64,000 nt of DNA from contig NC_016134.3 in NCBI RefSeq assembly GCF_000005505.3, positions 11,266,624 through 11,330,623 on the forward strand, in the 5' to 3' direction. A model generated the notes under the pieces. The model ran no database searches. It saw only the letters and a program-made list of their open reading frames with translations, and was not told the origin of the DNA. Of the stretch, positions 43,864 through 55,308 are shown piece by piece (the stretch's first letter is position 1; every line of letters starts with the position of its first letter). This DNA comes from Brachypodium distachyon (taxonomy: Eukaryota > Streptophyta > Magnoliopsida > Poales > Poaceae). A program made the position numbers and the translations under genes.

Positions 43864-45229
43864 ATGGCGGCTGCTGCTGTGCCTGGGGCTTCCAAGGTGA
43901 GTAACCTCCTCTGCCTCTCCTCTCCCGGGTGAAATCTTCACTACTACCTAGTAGCATTTGGGTGCCGTAATGGCCGACGCGATCAATTTAGGGTTTTCTT
44001 AGGGTTCTACGACTAAGTATGCCCGCGATTCCACCTCAACCCTGGGCCCTGCCAACATTTGTTCTTCGAGCGCCCGAGCAGTACAGCAATCTGGTGCCGG
44101 CATAGCCCCGCCCGTTTCGGGCTCCTCGCCGTGGGGCGACACGCCTCCCACTCACCCTCCCGCTCTCCATCTGCCCGGGCGTGCTCGTAACCATCCTTTT
44201 GATGCTTTTGGACTCTCGAAACAATGTTGCACTTCGGAACACTAGTTTACCTATGCCTGTAATTATGGTAGCCGCCAACTCTTGGTAGGGTAATTTTGGG
44301 GGATTTCTTGGTAGGGCGCTCTTTTGGATCAGAGAAACCCCTGCTTTTACTTTTCTTGGTGTGATTTACATATGAAATCCGATTGATATATGATTGTTAT
44401 GTTCCAAGTCGCTCTTTCCAATAATAATCATTGCGTCTGTGTGGGAGGCTTTGGTGCTCTATTTTATTCTAGTTTATCTAGATCTATTTATTTCGATTGA
44501 TTTTGTAATTAAGAATGATGTGTCTGGTATATCTTGTTTTGATCCTGTGTATGGTGCTCCATCTCTAACTTAAAAGGAAGTGATGCACTTGCATATTACT
44601 ACAGTGCACATTCTTGGAAGATAATTCATGTGTTCTGTTTTGATGTTTTGAATTGTTTAGTTCCTGGAAGCATTAACACCTAGTGCTTTCATGCAGGTCG
44701 GGCCTCTTGAGGAGAATGACGAGAATAGCAAGCTGTTTCCAGTGAGCGAGCTGGTAAAAATATGTTGATTCATTAATTGTCAACATCTTATTTCTGATTT
44801 GACTGTGAATAATAGATAGGTTTACAATCTTTACTACAGGGGTTGTTGGCGTTTCTGAAGGCCGTGTCAGATGCATCTGTTAGTGGAATTACAATGCTCA
44901 ATGTACACAGTGCCGTTTGCGTTATTTTCTGGGCAAAAACTCCTGTGAACGCCGTACTGAAGGCTGCAATGGTTGGACTTCCATTCTCGGTTTTCCCGAT
45001 TTTACTACTCACACGCAGCATCATGAAGCTGGTTGTGCAAGGTGGTTGCAATCTGGATATGGGTGCCACGCTCGTGCTTCTGGAATTTATATACTTTGGT
45101 GTTGAAGTCCATTCATGTCTGTTGTGTTGGTTCTGTGTCTTTAAAATGGATAAATTTGGGAGTAACGTGTTGAACTGGTTGCTACGGAAGTTTATTGAGC
45201 TAACCTGGTACTTGTATGAATTTGGATGA
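43864..45229 (+). CDS. Multi-pass membrane protein gene, copy 2 (3' half missing)
   Basis: Exon 1 43864-43896 (MAAAAVPGASK) has a good GTGAGT donor. Exon 2 44697-44753 (VGPLEENDENSKLFPVSEL) has a GT donor. Exon 3 starts at 44840 (GLLAFLKAVSDASVSG, NVHSAVCVIFWAKTPVNAV, FSVFPILLLTRSIMKLV, DMGATLVLLEFIYFG). Its splice sites are better kept than in copy 1, but homology ends after IYFG and the frame runs on to a stop at 45229 with unrelated residues. The C-terminal two membrane segments of copy 1 are absent. Predicted product about 160 residues. Function not recognised; possibly a truncated gene. Confidence 0.5.
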
Positions 45230-45608
45230 ATTTTGCTGGATGAGAGATTGTTGCAATGCTTTGGAAGCAAATGTATGTTAGGGATAGCGGCAAAGTTATT
45301 GAACATCAGTCATCAAAACTGACCTGTGCATAGTCAGTCATTCGGCCTGAGGAAGCCTGGCAGAGCATTTCACGGATGCAAGAAAGCACAAATTGGAAAG
45401 GCTGGTACAAACTCCCATATCACAATTCCAGTAGCGAAGCAACATGACCTACCAATGCCAATAGAACGGGAATTTAATTAGAATAACCTATGCTATCAAA
45501 TTGATGGCACCCGAGAAAAGCTCTACAAATTAGGGGTAGAGAGAATAGCATTATCATCTAGAGCACCCATAGTACTTGATCATCCATGAAACAGCTAGTG
45601 ATCTCACA

Positions 45609-47570
45609 TCAGCTACTAGTGGCACTTCCAGTACTCCCGAGTCTGATGGTCAAAACAAGCCCAAAGGGGTCACTAGGCTCTGTGTCATATGTATAGCCAT
45701 TTTCACCTGGCTTCAGCACACTCCCAAGGATCAATGAACCCGTCCGGCAGAGAAAAGGCCCCATCTAGTTCGTCGTACCAGTTCATGTCCCCGCAAAATA
45801 TTACATTGGGATGGACAGGCAAACTTCTTCCACATGCTTCCGCCTGAGCTCTTCTCCTTCTGTTTTAACTCGAACGCTCATCTTTTCGTTCCCACTTGGT
45901 CAGTTTATTACGACACCCCCAAGTCTGGAAATAGCTGACAACCCGGCCCTCTAGGTGGGTTGTAGCCAATGCCAAATTGATCCCTCCTCCAATATTGACA
46001 TCTACAGTGTACAGCCCCCTTCCACTTCTGCGCTTGGTCCAGTAGGTGTGGCCAGAAGAATTCACCGGCAGCTTGCTCATCTGCAACCGAATCATATTCC
46101 TGATGTAAAGGGCTTACATAAGCAAGAACATGTACAAGATAGAAAATTATATAAACAAGGTAAAGTCATGTCATATATGTGAAACATAGGGTGAAAGCTT
46201 TTTAAAACTTTGAGCTTGTTAACGTATATTCTCATGTATAGTTAGGATCCTGTAGATTGTAACAACCGTGCCTTGTCTCCATGTTTAAAGGAACAGCACG
46301 TGTTGATCTTGTAACCACCTTCGACCTTTGAGGATCGAACTCTGGTGGGTTGCCAGCTTACCTCACTGGCTGACCACCCAAGCTATGTTTGGTTCTCAAC
46401 CAAACTCTGTCTTCTCACGCGGTTCAAAAACCGAATGTCTTCTCACAGAGCTAAAAAAATATGTAAAATCATTATGATATATCATAAGTAGTTATGTTTG
46501 CTTTCGTAATCTTATGCCTTTCTTAAATTTCAATATTACTAGACCATAAGAAGTAAAAAACACTTGCTTTACTTCAGTGGGGATTATGATAGTATTTGCA
46601 TGTAGGCCTCCTAAGAAGAGAAGTAAAGAAAATCTTCCCAGATGCTTCTAACTCATGCAATATATTAAATCAAAAGACAATGATGTATAATACCAGCAAG
46701 CAGTAATATCCCTGTCTTCTTATATCTTCCTCATGTGAGGATGAACATTCATATTCTTGCCAGGAATCACACTGTGCTTCCGGAGATTCATGTATGTCTG
46801 GTGTAACCTCCTGCAAACATACAAGATCTGGTTTGTGGCGCTGAATAAGATTTCCAAGAGCATCCCTCCTGAGGTCCATCTCAATGCCTCTGGACCATAC
46901 ATTGTATGTCATGATTTTGATGGTCTTCGTATCCAAATGTGTGTCTGAATTTTCAGAGGAAAGACGATGAAAAAATTAATTTGAGTATACCAAATCAAAC
47001 AAATACAAACATTAGCCACAACTTGAAAGATGTAATCAGGTTCTAACTTTCATAAAGTAGCCAGCCATACCTGTTAGAAGTTTACTGGAAAAAAAAGCGT
47101 AATGGTAACACATCACAAAAATATTCACACAGCACGAAACAAGGAATGAAACAAAGTCGATTTTCAGTCAATGTAACTACTCAGTGTCAGCCTTCGATGA
47201 CCATAATTTGCCATAAACGAACATCCGTTTCATTAAAAAAATGTAAGGGAAACTAAAGATAAACGAATTCTGAATACTGTCGTGTGAAGAAATCCCTACA
47301 CAAGGTCCTGACTTGGCACATTCAATAACCCGGCGCAAGAACATGGTTCAATCATATATAGAAAAATCCGCAAGAACATGATTTAATCTTATAGTGTATA
47401 AACCTTTCTTGGCAGTCCCCTCGGCTCATTCCTTGGCATAGAGCGGCGGCAGGCTCCATCCGGAGGCTTCGCGAAGGGGAAGAAGCTGGCGAGATCGTGG
47501 TTGGGGAGAGGAGGGGAAGAGGTCTTAGGAGGAGGGAGGTTTTTGGGCTTGAGGTTGCGAATGCGAAGTG
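45609..47570 (-). pseudogene. TDP2: TDP2-like endonuclease/exonuclease/phosphatase pseudogene
   Basis: Exon 1 remnant (47404-47570) has lost the start: the region of the ATG is replaced by a long G tract. Exon 2 (46694-46953) reads TIKIMTYNVWSRG and PDLVCLQEVTPDI, but its acceptor CAG is mutated to CTG. Exon 3 (from 46080) begins MSKLPVNSS and keeps ALATTHLEGRVV, then shifts frame near 45890. The sequence jumps from GYTYDTE straight to PSDPFGLVL, a deletion of about 55 residues, and the catalytic SDH motif reads SDP. It is a dead copy of the gene at 49750-51844. Confidence 0.9.
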
Positions 47571-49051
47571 GGGGAGGGGGGGGGGGGGGGTGTTTGGTTA
47601 GCGAGTTTTGGTCAGCAAAACCGCATCAAGCAGAACTGATTTTCGCCGGAATTTAGGAAACAAGTTGTTTGGATATTGTAAGCTTTTTTTTTTGCGAACT
47701 GGATATTGTAAGCTAAGGGCATCCTTCTAGAAGGCCGACTTTTAGAGCATTCCCTATCATCTTGTGTATATGGTTGTCCATATGGGCAGAGAAACAGCAA
47801 AATATGGCTCCGACAACTTGTCTACACGGTTGTCTAAATTTAAACATCTTCAAATCATCCTCCATAATGTATACATGTAGACGACCTAACCACGATGTAC
47901 AAATGTCTTTACTCGGTGCTGGTGGAGCCAATTTCCGTAATTCAAATCTGGGGTCGTTGAGCTCTCTTGGGACGGTGAGGCACCTCCTCACGTGGGCCAG
48001 GATTCTATGAAAGGACATGGGCTAAGTTATGTGTTATTCTCATGCCAGCTCCGGCCTGACTCAGCTCCGGCCTGACTAGTGGCTGGGCCGGACTGCATCA
48101 AGATCGCGCCTGCTGACACCTTTACTTCTTAGCGCTTGGAGTTCTTTTTTCAAACACGCCGACCGACTTGTCATTTTCATCAAGAAAGCACAAAAAACAC
48201 AAGTGCAAACAAGAGCAAAAGAAAAGATGTACGACAAGAACAACTATATAGAAGAGGAACTAGGGCCGGCATCCGGGGGACACTCATGGAACGGAAAGAT
48301 CAGGCGCGCCGGTGTGACGCCACAAGTTTGCCTTCGGCGAGTTTTAAGCCGTCTTATACACTGAATTAAGCTGAGGAATCGCTATAACTTCCTACATAGT
48401 TCAGCCCGTTTGACAATTTGTAACGCATATTTTAGCTTCATCAGGTCAGGCATCACATTGCGCCGTGTACATTCTCTAAGAACGCCCTGTTTTAAACGGG
48501 GTCGTGGCTATTGGTCTCTTCTTCTGTAATGGAATTTTAGCAGCCCTTCTACTAACGTTCAAAAAAGAATGTCTTGTTTGGGGCACTTTGGAGCTGTGTG
48601 TGGGCATTTGTAACTAACGAAACACCCGTTTTAAAATCTACTTCCAGAGAATATACACCGGATATGTCCTGCATATGCACGGCAGCGGAGGGTCGGGTCT
48701 CTCAAACGGTAATGGCAATTTAAGCCTGTTTCAGAGGGCAAAAAACGCTATCAATCTCTTTTCTTCTCTTAGGCAGGACAGGACAACATTTTTCTTAATC
48801 CACTTCCAGTTTCAGAGAAGACATAGACATGCTCGGCGTACACACGATTTCTCCGAATACATAGGACATGTCCAAAGCTGACAAATTTTCTTCTTTGTAT
48901 GGAGCTTTTGTGATACAAAATCAGTCATATGTAATATTCAGACTCAACCCAGCAGATTGCACTACACCATTAAACAATTCATACGGAGTACATGATTTGC
49001 TGACACTTGATTCCAGAGGACAGCAGAAAATTAATATTGTATGTTTCAATC
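47571..49051. other. Spacer between duplicated genes
   Basis: No gene recognised. AGCTCCGGCCTGACT is repeated in tandem near 48049-48079. 48590-48830 matches 52340-52560 as part of the tandem duplication. Confidence 0.5.
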
Positions 49052-49397
49052 CTACATGTAAGGAAACGTAGAGGCAGGGCATCCCTGGTCGAAACCACCT
49101 GTAGCCGGGTGCTTCAGATCATTCACTCCTTGGTTCTTGCATCCATAACAATGACCTGGAACACATTATCAACTAATTAACCCACCAAATTGCATTTATC
49201 ACAGGCAAACTATTTTCAGTGGGAAAAAAGATAATCAGAAGGCAATAATTGGTCAGTACCATCTTCAAGTTATTCCAGTGGGCATGAACTTGGATCATTA
49301 ATCTTCATCGTGCAGTTGAAGTGGTGAAAAGTTTTTTCATAACCCTCCACGTCTAAGCAGTGGTGCAGGAGTTCGCTGAACTGGTACTCAAGCCCAT
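49052..49397 (-). pseudogene. DUF3615 gene remnant, 3' exons only
   Basis: The last exon (49052-49155) reads HCYGCKNQGVNDLKHPATGG and is nearly identical to that at 52719-52822. The preceding exon (49260-49397) starts GLEYQFSELLHHCLDVE and then lacks about 75 bp (the stretch with YFAEI). It contains a stop after SSCPLE, and its acceptor CAG is lost. 5' exons are absent. Confidence 0.85.
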
Positions 49398-49749
49398 GTT
49401 CATGGGTAGAGGCAAAGTCATCAAAACTGATCTGCATAATCAGTGTTTATGCCCCTAAAGGAAGCCTGACAGAGCATTTCATGGATGCAAGAAAGCACAA
49501 ATATGAACTGCCGAAACTCCCGATTCACAATGCCAGTAGGGAAGCAACGTAATCTACCAATGCCAACTGGGAATTTAGAATAACCTCGTAACCTATGTTA
49601 TCAAATGGATACCTCCTGAGAAAAACTCTACAAAGTTAGGGTTAGAGAATAGCACACCCATAGTACTTAAGCATCCATGAAACATCTAGTGATGCTTCTA
49701 CAAATAAAAGAGGGCATTTTCCTCAAAAAAAGAAGAAGAGGGCCACACA

Positions 49750-51844
49750 TCAATTACTATTGGCACTTCCATTACTCCGGAGTGTGATAGTCAAAACAAG
49801 CCCAAAGTGGTCACTAGGTAATAGGGGAGTTTCATGAATGATCAAATGTTTGTCTAGTGCTATAGCCTCCTTCCCGATTATCTCAATGTTTTCGATCTTG
49901 AAGTCTTCCAACTTGCAAAAGAACCGGTCCAATCTCCCCTGCAGTTGTCTTTTGACTAAATTGTGTTCTGCGATTGCCGCAAGCATGGCATTAGCTTCTG
50001 TGTCGTATGTATAGCCATTTTCACCTGGCTTCAGCACAATCCAAGGATCAATGAACCCGTCCAGCAGAGGGAAGGACCCATCTACTCGGTCGTCCCAGTT
50101 CATGTCCCCACAAAGTATTACATTGGGATGGGCAGGCAAAAGTCTTCTACACGCTTCCGCCTGAGCTCTTCTCTTTTCGTTTTTCCTCAAACGTTCTTCT
50201 TTTCGTTGCTTCTTGGTCCGTTTACTATGAATCCGCCCAGGCTTGAAATATCTGACGACCCGTCCCTCTAGGTGGGTTGTAGCCAAGACCAAGTTCTTCC
50301 CTCCTCCGATAGTGACATATACGGTGTACAAGCCCCTTCCACCTTTGGGCTTGGTCCAGTAGATGAGCTCAGAAGAATTCACCGGCATCTTGCTCATCTG
50401 CAACCGAATCATATTCCTGAGGTAAACGAACTACATAAATAAGAACATTACAAGATAGAAAAATATGAAATGTGAAGTCATGTCGTGAGTAGTCTTCAAA
50501 ACTTTGAGCTTGTTAACTTAAACTCTCCTGTATAGTTAGGATCCTGTAGATTGTAATAACCATGCCTTATTTCCATGTTGAAAGGAGTATTAATTACATG
50601 TTGATCTTGTAACCACCTGTGCTATAAATATAATGAGAAGTGCACCGTGTGGGTTGCAGAAGCCAAACTCTGTATTCTCACAGAGCTCGAGAAAATGTAA
50701 AATCATTTTGATTTATCATAAGGAAAAACATCAATTTTCTGAAAATTTGCTTTCGTAATCTGACGTCTTTCTTAAATTTCAATATCACTAGAGACAATTT
50801 GAAGTAAAAAACAACCCGCTTTACTTCAGTGGAGATTACAAATTAGTATTTGCATGTAGGCCTCCTAAGAAGAGCAGTAAATAAAATCTTCCCAGATGCT
50901 TCTAACTAATGCAATATATGAAAACAAAAGACAATGTTGTATAATACCAGCAAGCAGTAATATCTGTGTCTTTCTACATCCTCCTCATCTGGTGATACAC
51001 ATTCGTATTCTTGCCATGAAGCACAGCTTCGTTTCAGATAGTTTTGTATGTCTGGTGTAACCTCCTGCAAACATACAAGATCTGGGTTGTGGCGCTGAAT
51101 AAGATCTCCAAGAGCATACATCCTGAGGCCCTGCAAAATACCTCTGGACCATACATTGTATGTCATGATTTTGATGGTCTTCGAATCCAAATGGGTCTCT
51201 GAATTTTCTGAGGAAAGACAAACAAAAATTAATTTGACAATACCAGATCAGACAAATACAAAAATTAGTCACAAATTGAAAGATGTAATCAGGTTCTAAC
51301 TTTCATAAAGTAACCAGCCATATTTGTTACTCGGAGTTTGCAGAGGAAAAAATGTGTAATGGTAACACAACATAAAAATATTCCTAGATTCGCAAAAAAA
51401 AATCATAGATAACCAGGAATGGAATAAATATCGATTTTCAGTCAATATAACTACTCAGTGTCAGCCTGCAATCATAATTTGCCACAAACGAACATCAATC
51501 CCATTGAAAACAATGTCAGGGAAACTAAAGCTAAACGAATTCTGAATACTGTCATGTAAAGAAACCCCTGCACAAGGGGCTCACCTGGCACATTCAACAA
51601 CCGTGATAGAAAAATCCACAAAGAACATGATTAAATCATACTATAATATATACAAACCTTTCTTGGCATTCCCCTGGGCGCCTTCCTTGGCCCACAGCGG
51701 CGGCAGGCTCCATCCGGGGGCTCCCAGCTGCAGCGCGGTGCGCCAAGGGAAAGAAGCTGGCAAGATCGTGGTTGGGTAGAGAAGGGCAAGAGGTCTTGGG
51801 AGGAGGAAGGGTTTGGGCTGGAGGCGGAGGAGGGCTGCGGCCAT
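49750..51844 (-). CDS. TDP2: TDP2-like endonuclease/exonuclease/phosphatase family protein
   Basis: Three exons: 51844-51658, 51207-50948 and 50397-49750, joined by GTTTGT/CTCAG and GTATTA/TTGCAG sites. Phases agree and give 364 codons. The exon 3 start at ATGAGCAAG is the only acceptor keeping the frame. Residues 1-62 are Arg/Leu/Pro-rich with few acids, possibly an organelle transit peptide. The EEP fold follows: IMTYNVW (Asn80), VCLQEV (Glu111), ATTHLE (His191), GDMNWDD (Asp247, Asn249), PSDHFGL (Asp345, His346), and PGENGYTYDT. The order and the NWDD motif match plant TDP2 proteins, which hydrolyse 5'-tyrosyl-DNA bonds left by topoisomerase II. That activity is inferred from the family. 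A basic insertion (SKRTKKQRKEERLRKNEKRR) lies near residues 208-227. It is the functional-looking member of a tandem pair. Confidence 0.88.
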
Positions 51845-52718
51845 TGCTGCGAAGGGGGGTTGTTTCGTTAGCGAGTTTCCGGCCGGAAAACCGCATCAAA
51901 GAAAACTGATTTTACCCGGATTTTACGCAAACAAATTGTTTGCAGATTGTAGGCTAAGAAGAAGCTACAGATTACTCGTGTACATTGGCGGCGGCGGCGG
52001 TTCGAGATCCTGACGAGGCGCGCGCGGCCGCCGAGGAGAGGGCCGGTGAGCTTCCGTCGGAGTTTTAGATCAAGGACAGCGGCGGCGGTGGAAGGTATAG
52101 GTGGCCACCGGGGCGGGCCGTTTTTAAAAAGCCCACGGACATGGGGGCCCGGCCAGGCTCGGGCCTGGCCCGCATGCCCGGCATAGGCTGCCTGGGCCTC
52201 GGCTTTGCGGGCTGGTATGGCTCGGCCTGTTTAGCATTTTCTTTAAAACTTACAAGTTCACCAGCAAACATTTCTATCCCTGTAATTTTGAGTATAAAGC
52301 TTTGGCCGTTCCTCTCAAGAAAAATCTAAGAAATCCATGTTTGGACACACTAGGGTTTGTCTGGGCATTTGTAATTAACGAAGCACGATTTTTTAAATCA
52401 ACTTCCAGAAAATATACACCGGATTTGTCCCGCGTATGTACAGCAGGGGAGGTCGGGTCTCTCAAACCGTGACGGCAATTTAAGCAAGTTTCAGCGCGCA
52501 AAAAACGCTATCTACATCTTTTTTCTCTCTTGGGCAGGACGACATTTTTCTTCCACCCACTTATAGTTTCAGGACGACATTAGATTTTTGTACGGAATTG
52601 TATGATACAAAATCAGTCATAAGTCAGTAATATTCAGAACTGCACGACTAGACAGCCCATACATGATTTTGTTGACACTTGATTCCAGAGGACAGCTGAA
52701 AAATAATGGGTTTCAATC
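51845..52718. other. Intergenic region between TDP2-like and DUF3615 genes
   Basis: Probably holds the TDP2-like promoter (51845-52020). A GGGCC/GGCCC-rich stretch (52085-52215) resembles ends of plant hAT elements, but no pair of ends was found. 52340-52560 matches unit 1. Confidence 0.45.
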
Positions 52719-54089
52719 CTACATGTAAGGAAACGTAGAGGCAGGGCATCCCTGGTCGAAACCACCTGTAGCCGGGTGCTTCAGATCATTCACTCCTTGG
52801 TTCTTGCATCCATAACAATGACCTGGAACACATTATCAACTAATTAACCCACCAAATTGCATTTATCACAGGCGAACTATTTTCACTCACTGAGAAAAAA
52901 AAATCAGAGGCAAGAATTAGTCGGTACCATCTTCAAGTGATTCCAGAGGGCAGCAGAAATAATGTTTCTTCCCAAACATCTGCATTATTTCCGCAAAGTA
53001 GAGCTCCACTCTCCAGCCACTTGAAGTAGGATCCTTCATCTTCATTGTGAAGTTGAAGTGGTGAAAAGTTTTGTAATAATTCTCCACGTTTAAGCACTGG
53101 TGCAGGAGTTCGCCGAACTGGTAGTCGAGCCCCTGTTTAGAGATCAAATCAAGACTTTGTTAGTTTCAAATTTATTTGATTACAGAAATGCTCAATTACA
53201 TTTTTCTTTCTTTCTACATTGCAGTTTAAACAAGAGAATACAAAGTTCAACAGTGCGTGATATCGTGCAGGCTTCCATTATACATAACTTTTTCAGTTTT
53301 CTATCTATTGATGTATCAAGACACGAGACTTGAGGGAGAGAACACTGACCGTCTGGTCAGCACAATTTTCGGTATATTTTTTGAAAGCGATCATCACCTC
53401 CTCAGACATCCATTTTCTTCCGTTCTCAATGATCTGTTGATCACTAAGTTCTTCATAATCGTCATCAGAATCATTGGACCTGCAATCGTCGTGATAAGAT
53501 TCTTCAGATCTGTGGTCATGAAATGTTTAAGATCCCATCCTTTTATTTTCCAATCGAGCAGAAGGCACTCGCGGACAACGCATACGAGAAATTTTTTAAA
53601 CTAATTCACTACAACATGCCCCACATAATACTTTTCAAGAGAGAGAGAGAGAGAGATTAGTAATTAAGACAGTCAGATGAAAGAGAGACGAGATGATCAA
53701 AAACTTTACCTTGATTGGGAACTAGGAGGACGCTGCCGAGACAGATGTTCATCCCGTGGATGTGCCACCACACTGCTTTCATCATTTTCAGAAGATGACC
53801 ATCCTAACATACGAAGAAGTTTACTTCCTGGACTGGTCCAAGGCTTCTGCAGCGGGACAGGGGGTGTTTCCCATCTCGCCCACTTGAGAGCATCGGGAAG
53901 ACGCCGCCTAGCTGCATCCCTTTCGCATATAGCAGCTAGATTGGCGGCGTGAGCAGCCATTAACTTATCTGACCATTCCTTCCTGCTGAGAGACTCATAC
54001 TCCGCTCTGTACTCCTTGGCTGAACGCCGCAGCTCCTCCCTAAGCAAAGCATGCCCCATATGGTCAACAGCATTCAGCAAGCAAGAAAT
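52719..54089 (-). CDS. DUF3615-domain protein, 3' four exons
   Basis: Exons at 54089-53710, 53479-53350, 53132-52928 and 52822-52719 have matching phases (2, 0, 1) and GT/AG sites. The first encodes a charged helical region (LLREELRRSAKEYRAEYESL, HAANLAAICERDAARRRL). The second is acidic (SNDSDDDYEEL, KWMSEEVMIAFKKY). The last two hold the DUF3615 core: YYKTFHHFNFTMKMKD, VELYFAEIMQ, HCYGCKNQG, HPATGGF, with paired Cys that may bind metal. The DUF has no established biochemical role. No start codon lies in these exons; the frame is open to an acceptor (GGCTTAG) at 54090, just inside the left edge of a CACTA element. An upstream exon appears beyond it at 59647-59837. Confidence 0.82.
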
Positions 54090-54861
54090 CTAAGCCTAAC
54101 AGGCATTACGGGAAAAACGTTTTTTGCCGGAGGGCCGGCGGCTTTTTCTCGGGCCTCTGGCAAAGAAGGCTTTGCCGGCGGCAAAATAAAAAAGCCGCCG
54201 GCAAAGAAAACAAAAAATCCCCGGCAAAGAATAAAAAAGACCTCCGGCAAAGAAGGTGGCCACGTGGACTTGACGTTGTAGTAACGGCGAGAAAACAGCA
54301 CCGGCCTTTGCCGGCGGCCGGGCTTACGGCAAAGATATTCTTTTCGTATTTTTCTTTTCTATCCCATTTCTCTTTTGTTTTAAATTATGATCTAAACCAC
54401 CTCTTTTTGAGTTGAAATTTTTATTGTAGTTTAATTTGGCAATGATGGTGAGCAATGTGAATTAAAATCATAATTTTTATTTAAAATAATTATTTATCAA
54501 TTTCTAGATCCGTTTAGTAGGGAAAAATGAAAAAAAATACTAAAACATTGTCAGAAAAGAACAATTTTTTGGCATGGTGTCATTTTATCTCTACTACTAT
54601 AAACACACAGTTTATCCATGGCTCACCATCCACTCACCGTGAACCGTCCGATCTAACTACACTGACGTTCAGATTACAGCCGCGCAGCAAACGAAGGAAA
54701 CACCCCGCCACCAAAGAAAAATAACTTCCGTCCTCTGGCTTCCTCTCCGGCTCTCCCACTCCTGCCTTCCACCACTGCGCCTGCGCCACTTCCTCTCCGG
54801 CTCTCCCGCTCCTCCCGTCGGCCATCGCGACCACTGTCTCCCCTCACCCCTCGCGACGGCC

Positions 54862-55308
54862 GTGGGCTCCGCCCTCTGCGCCGCATCCACCCCCACCAGT
54901 CACCTCTACTGCGCGTTGGCCGTACGTCGTGCCCCCTCCTCGCTCGGCTCTTCCCTTGCTGGAGTCCGTCCGACACACACTAATCACATACGTAACGGAG
55001 AAAAACAACTCCCCTCCACCCCGATCCCAAATCCCTCATGCCCACGCCCATGGGTCGCCACTGGTGCCGACTGCAAGGCGAGCCAGAGGAGCGCAGCAGC
55101 GGCGTTGTTGACGGCGGCGGGGAACTGGTGCTCGGGGGCGAGGCGGTGCCGCCGTTCGTCCGTCCTCATTCGTCCAACCTTTTGTCAACCCCCACGCCCG
55201 TTCGTCCTTAGCTTCTTCGTAGTCTGCATCTGGCTTCGCTCCACCGACCGAATGGTGACCACGCCCGGCGAGGAGGGCAAGATCTCCCACCTCATGCTTC
55301 CCTACTGA
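54862..55308 (+). CDS. Long frame within Helitron cargo (captured 5' gene region?)
   Basis: A 148-codon frame starts MGSALCAASTPTSHLYCALA and ends TTPGEEGKISHLMLPY. It is Ser/Ala/Arg-rich in the middle and matches no family I know. Minus-strand frames of similar length exist, so coding is doubtful. GC drops sharply after 55310, as at the junction of a captured first exon and intron. Confidence 0.25.
   Translation: MGSALCAASTPTSHLYCALAVRRAPSSLGSSLAGVRPTHTNHIRNGEKQLPSTPIPNPSCPRPWVATGADCKASQRSAAAALLTAAGNWCSGARRCRRSSVLIRPTFCQPPRPFVLSFFVVCIWLRSTDRMVTTPGEEGKISHLMLPY

Larger units (their letters stand above)
41925..45105 (+). repeat. Duplicated block 4, copy B (partner 33560-36520)
   Basis: Same order of landmarks as copy A, from CAATGGAACCCACTTGATTC to the end of exon 3 homology (ATTTATATACTTTGG). 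Homology stops abruptly at about 45105, so the last two exons were not duplicated or were lost. Confidence 0.88.
45285..49400 (-). repeat. Tandem gene duplication, unit 1 (partner 49400-53150)
   Basis: Landmarks shared in order: GGAAGCCTG-CAGAGCATTTC, the TDP2-like exons, GATTTTCAGTCAATGTAACT, TATACACCGGAT, GAGGTCGGGTCTCTCAAAC, and the DUF3615 final exon (near-identical). Unit 1 carries the decayed copies of both genes. Confidence 0.9.
49400..53150 (-). repeat. Tandem gene duplication, unit 2 (partner 45285-49400)
   Basis: It carries the intact-looking TDP2-like gene and the DUF3615 gene. See unit 1 for shared landmarks. Confidence 0.9.

Noticed and set aside
52085..52215. GGGCC-rich block as a hAT element
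   Set aside because: Composition resembles hAT ends, but I could not find a paired terminus or target duplication.
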